Shown here: positions 63,143 through 64,000 of the stretch, piece after piece | Layout of the letters: the number at the start of each line of letters is the position of its first letter | How positions within the stretch are numbered: the first letter of the stretch is position 1 | Assembly (NCBI RefSeq): GCF_032823475.1 | Contig: NZ_CP127915.1 | Location: forward strand, 3,224,001 to 3,288,000 | Source: Acinetobacter sp. SAAs474 | GTDB lineage: Bacteria > Pseudomonadota > Gammaproteobacteria > Pseudomonadales > Moraxellaceae | Length of the DNA: 64,000 bases | Direction of reading: 5' to 3' | Notes under the pieces: model-generated | Seen by the model: the letters and a program-made list of their open reading frames with translations, nothing else | Told to the model about the DNA's origin: nothing | The model's database searches: none | Made by a program: the position numbers and the translations under genes

Positions 63143-64000
63143 ATGGGAATGTTAAATTGGTATAAGGAATCGGATTCCAACCAGAAAAAAACATTTTGGG
63201 CATGTTATGCCGGATGGGCCTTAGACTCATATGATATGCAGATTTTTAGCTTCTTGTTACCTGTCATTATGGCAACATGGGCTTTATCACAAACTCAAGT
63301 TGGTCTTATTGGCACAGTTGCTCTTGTCGTGACTGCTATTGGTGGCTGGATCGCCGGTATTCTTGCAGACCGTTATGGCCGTGTCAAAATTTTAATGTTT
63401 ACCATTTTGTGGTTTACATTTTTTGGTGTATTGGCAGGTTTTGCACAAAATTATGAATAATTATTAGTTGCTAGAACCTTACAAGGTTTAGGTTTTGGCG
63501 GCGAGTGGGCTGTCGGTGCAGCTTTAATGGCTGAGGCGGTGCAAGCTAAGCATAAGAACAAAGCAGTTGGATTTGTACAGTCTGGTATGGCGCTAGGTTG
63601 GGCAGGATCGGTAATTGTAGCCACAATACTGATTACGATGCTCCCGGCAGAATGGTCTTGGCGTGTAGTATTTTGGACCGGTGTTATTCCCGCTTTAATT
63701 GTGATTTATATTCGCCGTAATGTAAAAGAGTCGGTCGAATTTATGAATGATGTTGCTAAAAATAAGCAACACGTTGAAAAAGCATCCTTTAGCTCTATTT
63801 TCAAAAAAGAATATTTACGCTCTACCATCTTTGCAAGTTTACTCGTTATCGGTTTGCAAGCAGCTTGTTATGCCATTTTGATTTGGATACCAACCCTGAT
63901 GAATGAACGTGGATTAAGTCCAAGTTCTAAAATTGTCACGATTTTAATTATGGCGCTGGGTGCATTCGCAGGTTTCATGTTTACCGCATATATGGCAGAT
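63143..64000 (+). pseudogene. MFS transporter gene with premature stop, cut by window end
   Basis: The frame begins with GGAGATG before the ATG, reads DSYDMQIFSFLLPVIMATW and ADRYGRVKILMF, and stops at TAA 63458-63460 after AQNYE. The same frame then continues without a break (LLVARTLQGLGFGGEWAVGA and further) to the window end, so one codon, possibly CAA, became TAA. The full protein is a sugar/metabolite-type permease of about 400 residues. It sits after pcaIJ-type genes, so a dicarboxylate or aromatic acid substrate is plausible. It could be an undisclosed sequencing error. Confidence 0.8.

Overview
The window looks like an Acinetobacter chromosome segment. The DNA is AT-rich. It carries a three-gene CdiB-acyltransferase-CdiA secretion locus, a vanillate/hydroxycinnamate cluster of the kind known from Acinetobacter baylyi, DcaP-, OprD- and PcaIJ-type genes, and AAHS-type aromatic acid transporters. 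The genus call is inferred from gene content, not from a marker gene. No rRNA, tRNA or CRISPR array was seen.

Region 1 (1-13.6 kb, minus strand) is a contact-dependent inhibition (two-partner secretion) locus: cdiB, an HlyC-type toxin acyltransferase, a 2494-residue CdiA-like exoprotein and an overlapping lipoprotein gene. The CdiA tail shows an apparent lipase triad (S2338, D2404, H2429), so a lipoprotein as immunity partner makes sense. Downstream is a graveyard of displaced toxin and immunity pieces, some frameshifted, including an orphan tip with the VENN motif.

Region 2 (14-20.2 kb) holds a metallophosphoesterase, two GNAT acetyltransferases (one with a broken N-terminus), a TonB-dependent receptor behind a Fur-box-like palindrome, small membrane or secreted proteins and two decayed IS3-type transposase tails.

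Region 3 (20.8-33.8 kb) is a complete side-chain pathway for hydroxycinnamates: CoA ligase (hcaC), hydratase/lyase (hcaA), aldehyde dehydrogenase (hcaB), plus hcaD, porin and accessory genes, then VanAB O-demethylase turning vanillate into protocatechuate. A GntR regulator (VanR), a MarR regulator and an MFS permease complete it. Two GGATCC-centred VanR-type operators lie 63 bp apart upstream of vanA. Protocatechuate ring-cleavage genes are not in the window.

Region 4 (34-36 kb) is mobile-element debris: an IS3 remnant, an IS5-type element (755 bp) inserted at its end, a phased ATGTCGAT repeat array, an internally deleted ssb and an integrase N-terminal fragment.

Region 5 (36.2-53.6 kb) is a cyclohexanecarboxylate pathway: CoA ligase (aliA), dehydrogenase (aliB), hydratase (badK), dehydrogenase (badH), ring hydrolase (badI), then beta-oxidation genes, thiolase, an IclR regulator, a DcaP-type porin, a TetR regulator and an MFS permease. 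A recurrent ~17-bp palindrome sits at the main promoters. Three genes here (gcdH, etfB/etfA, an enoyl-CoA hydratase) appear to have lost their middles while keeping both ends.

Region 6 (53.7-64 kb) contains a MarR/nitroreductase pair, an IS1182-like fragment, a LysR-regulated set (acyl-CoA dehydrogenase, CitE-type lyase, MaoC-type hydratase, CaiB-type CoA transferase) that fits a C5-dicarboxylate (methylsuccinate/mesaconate/itaconate) route, and a second LysR gene followed by pcaIJ-type CoA transferase genes and an MFS gene broken by a stop codon and cut by the window end.
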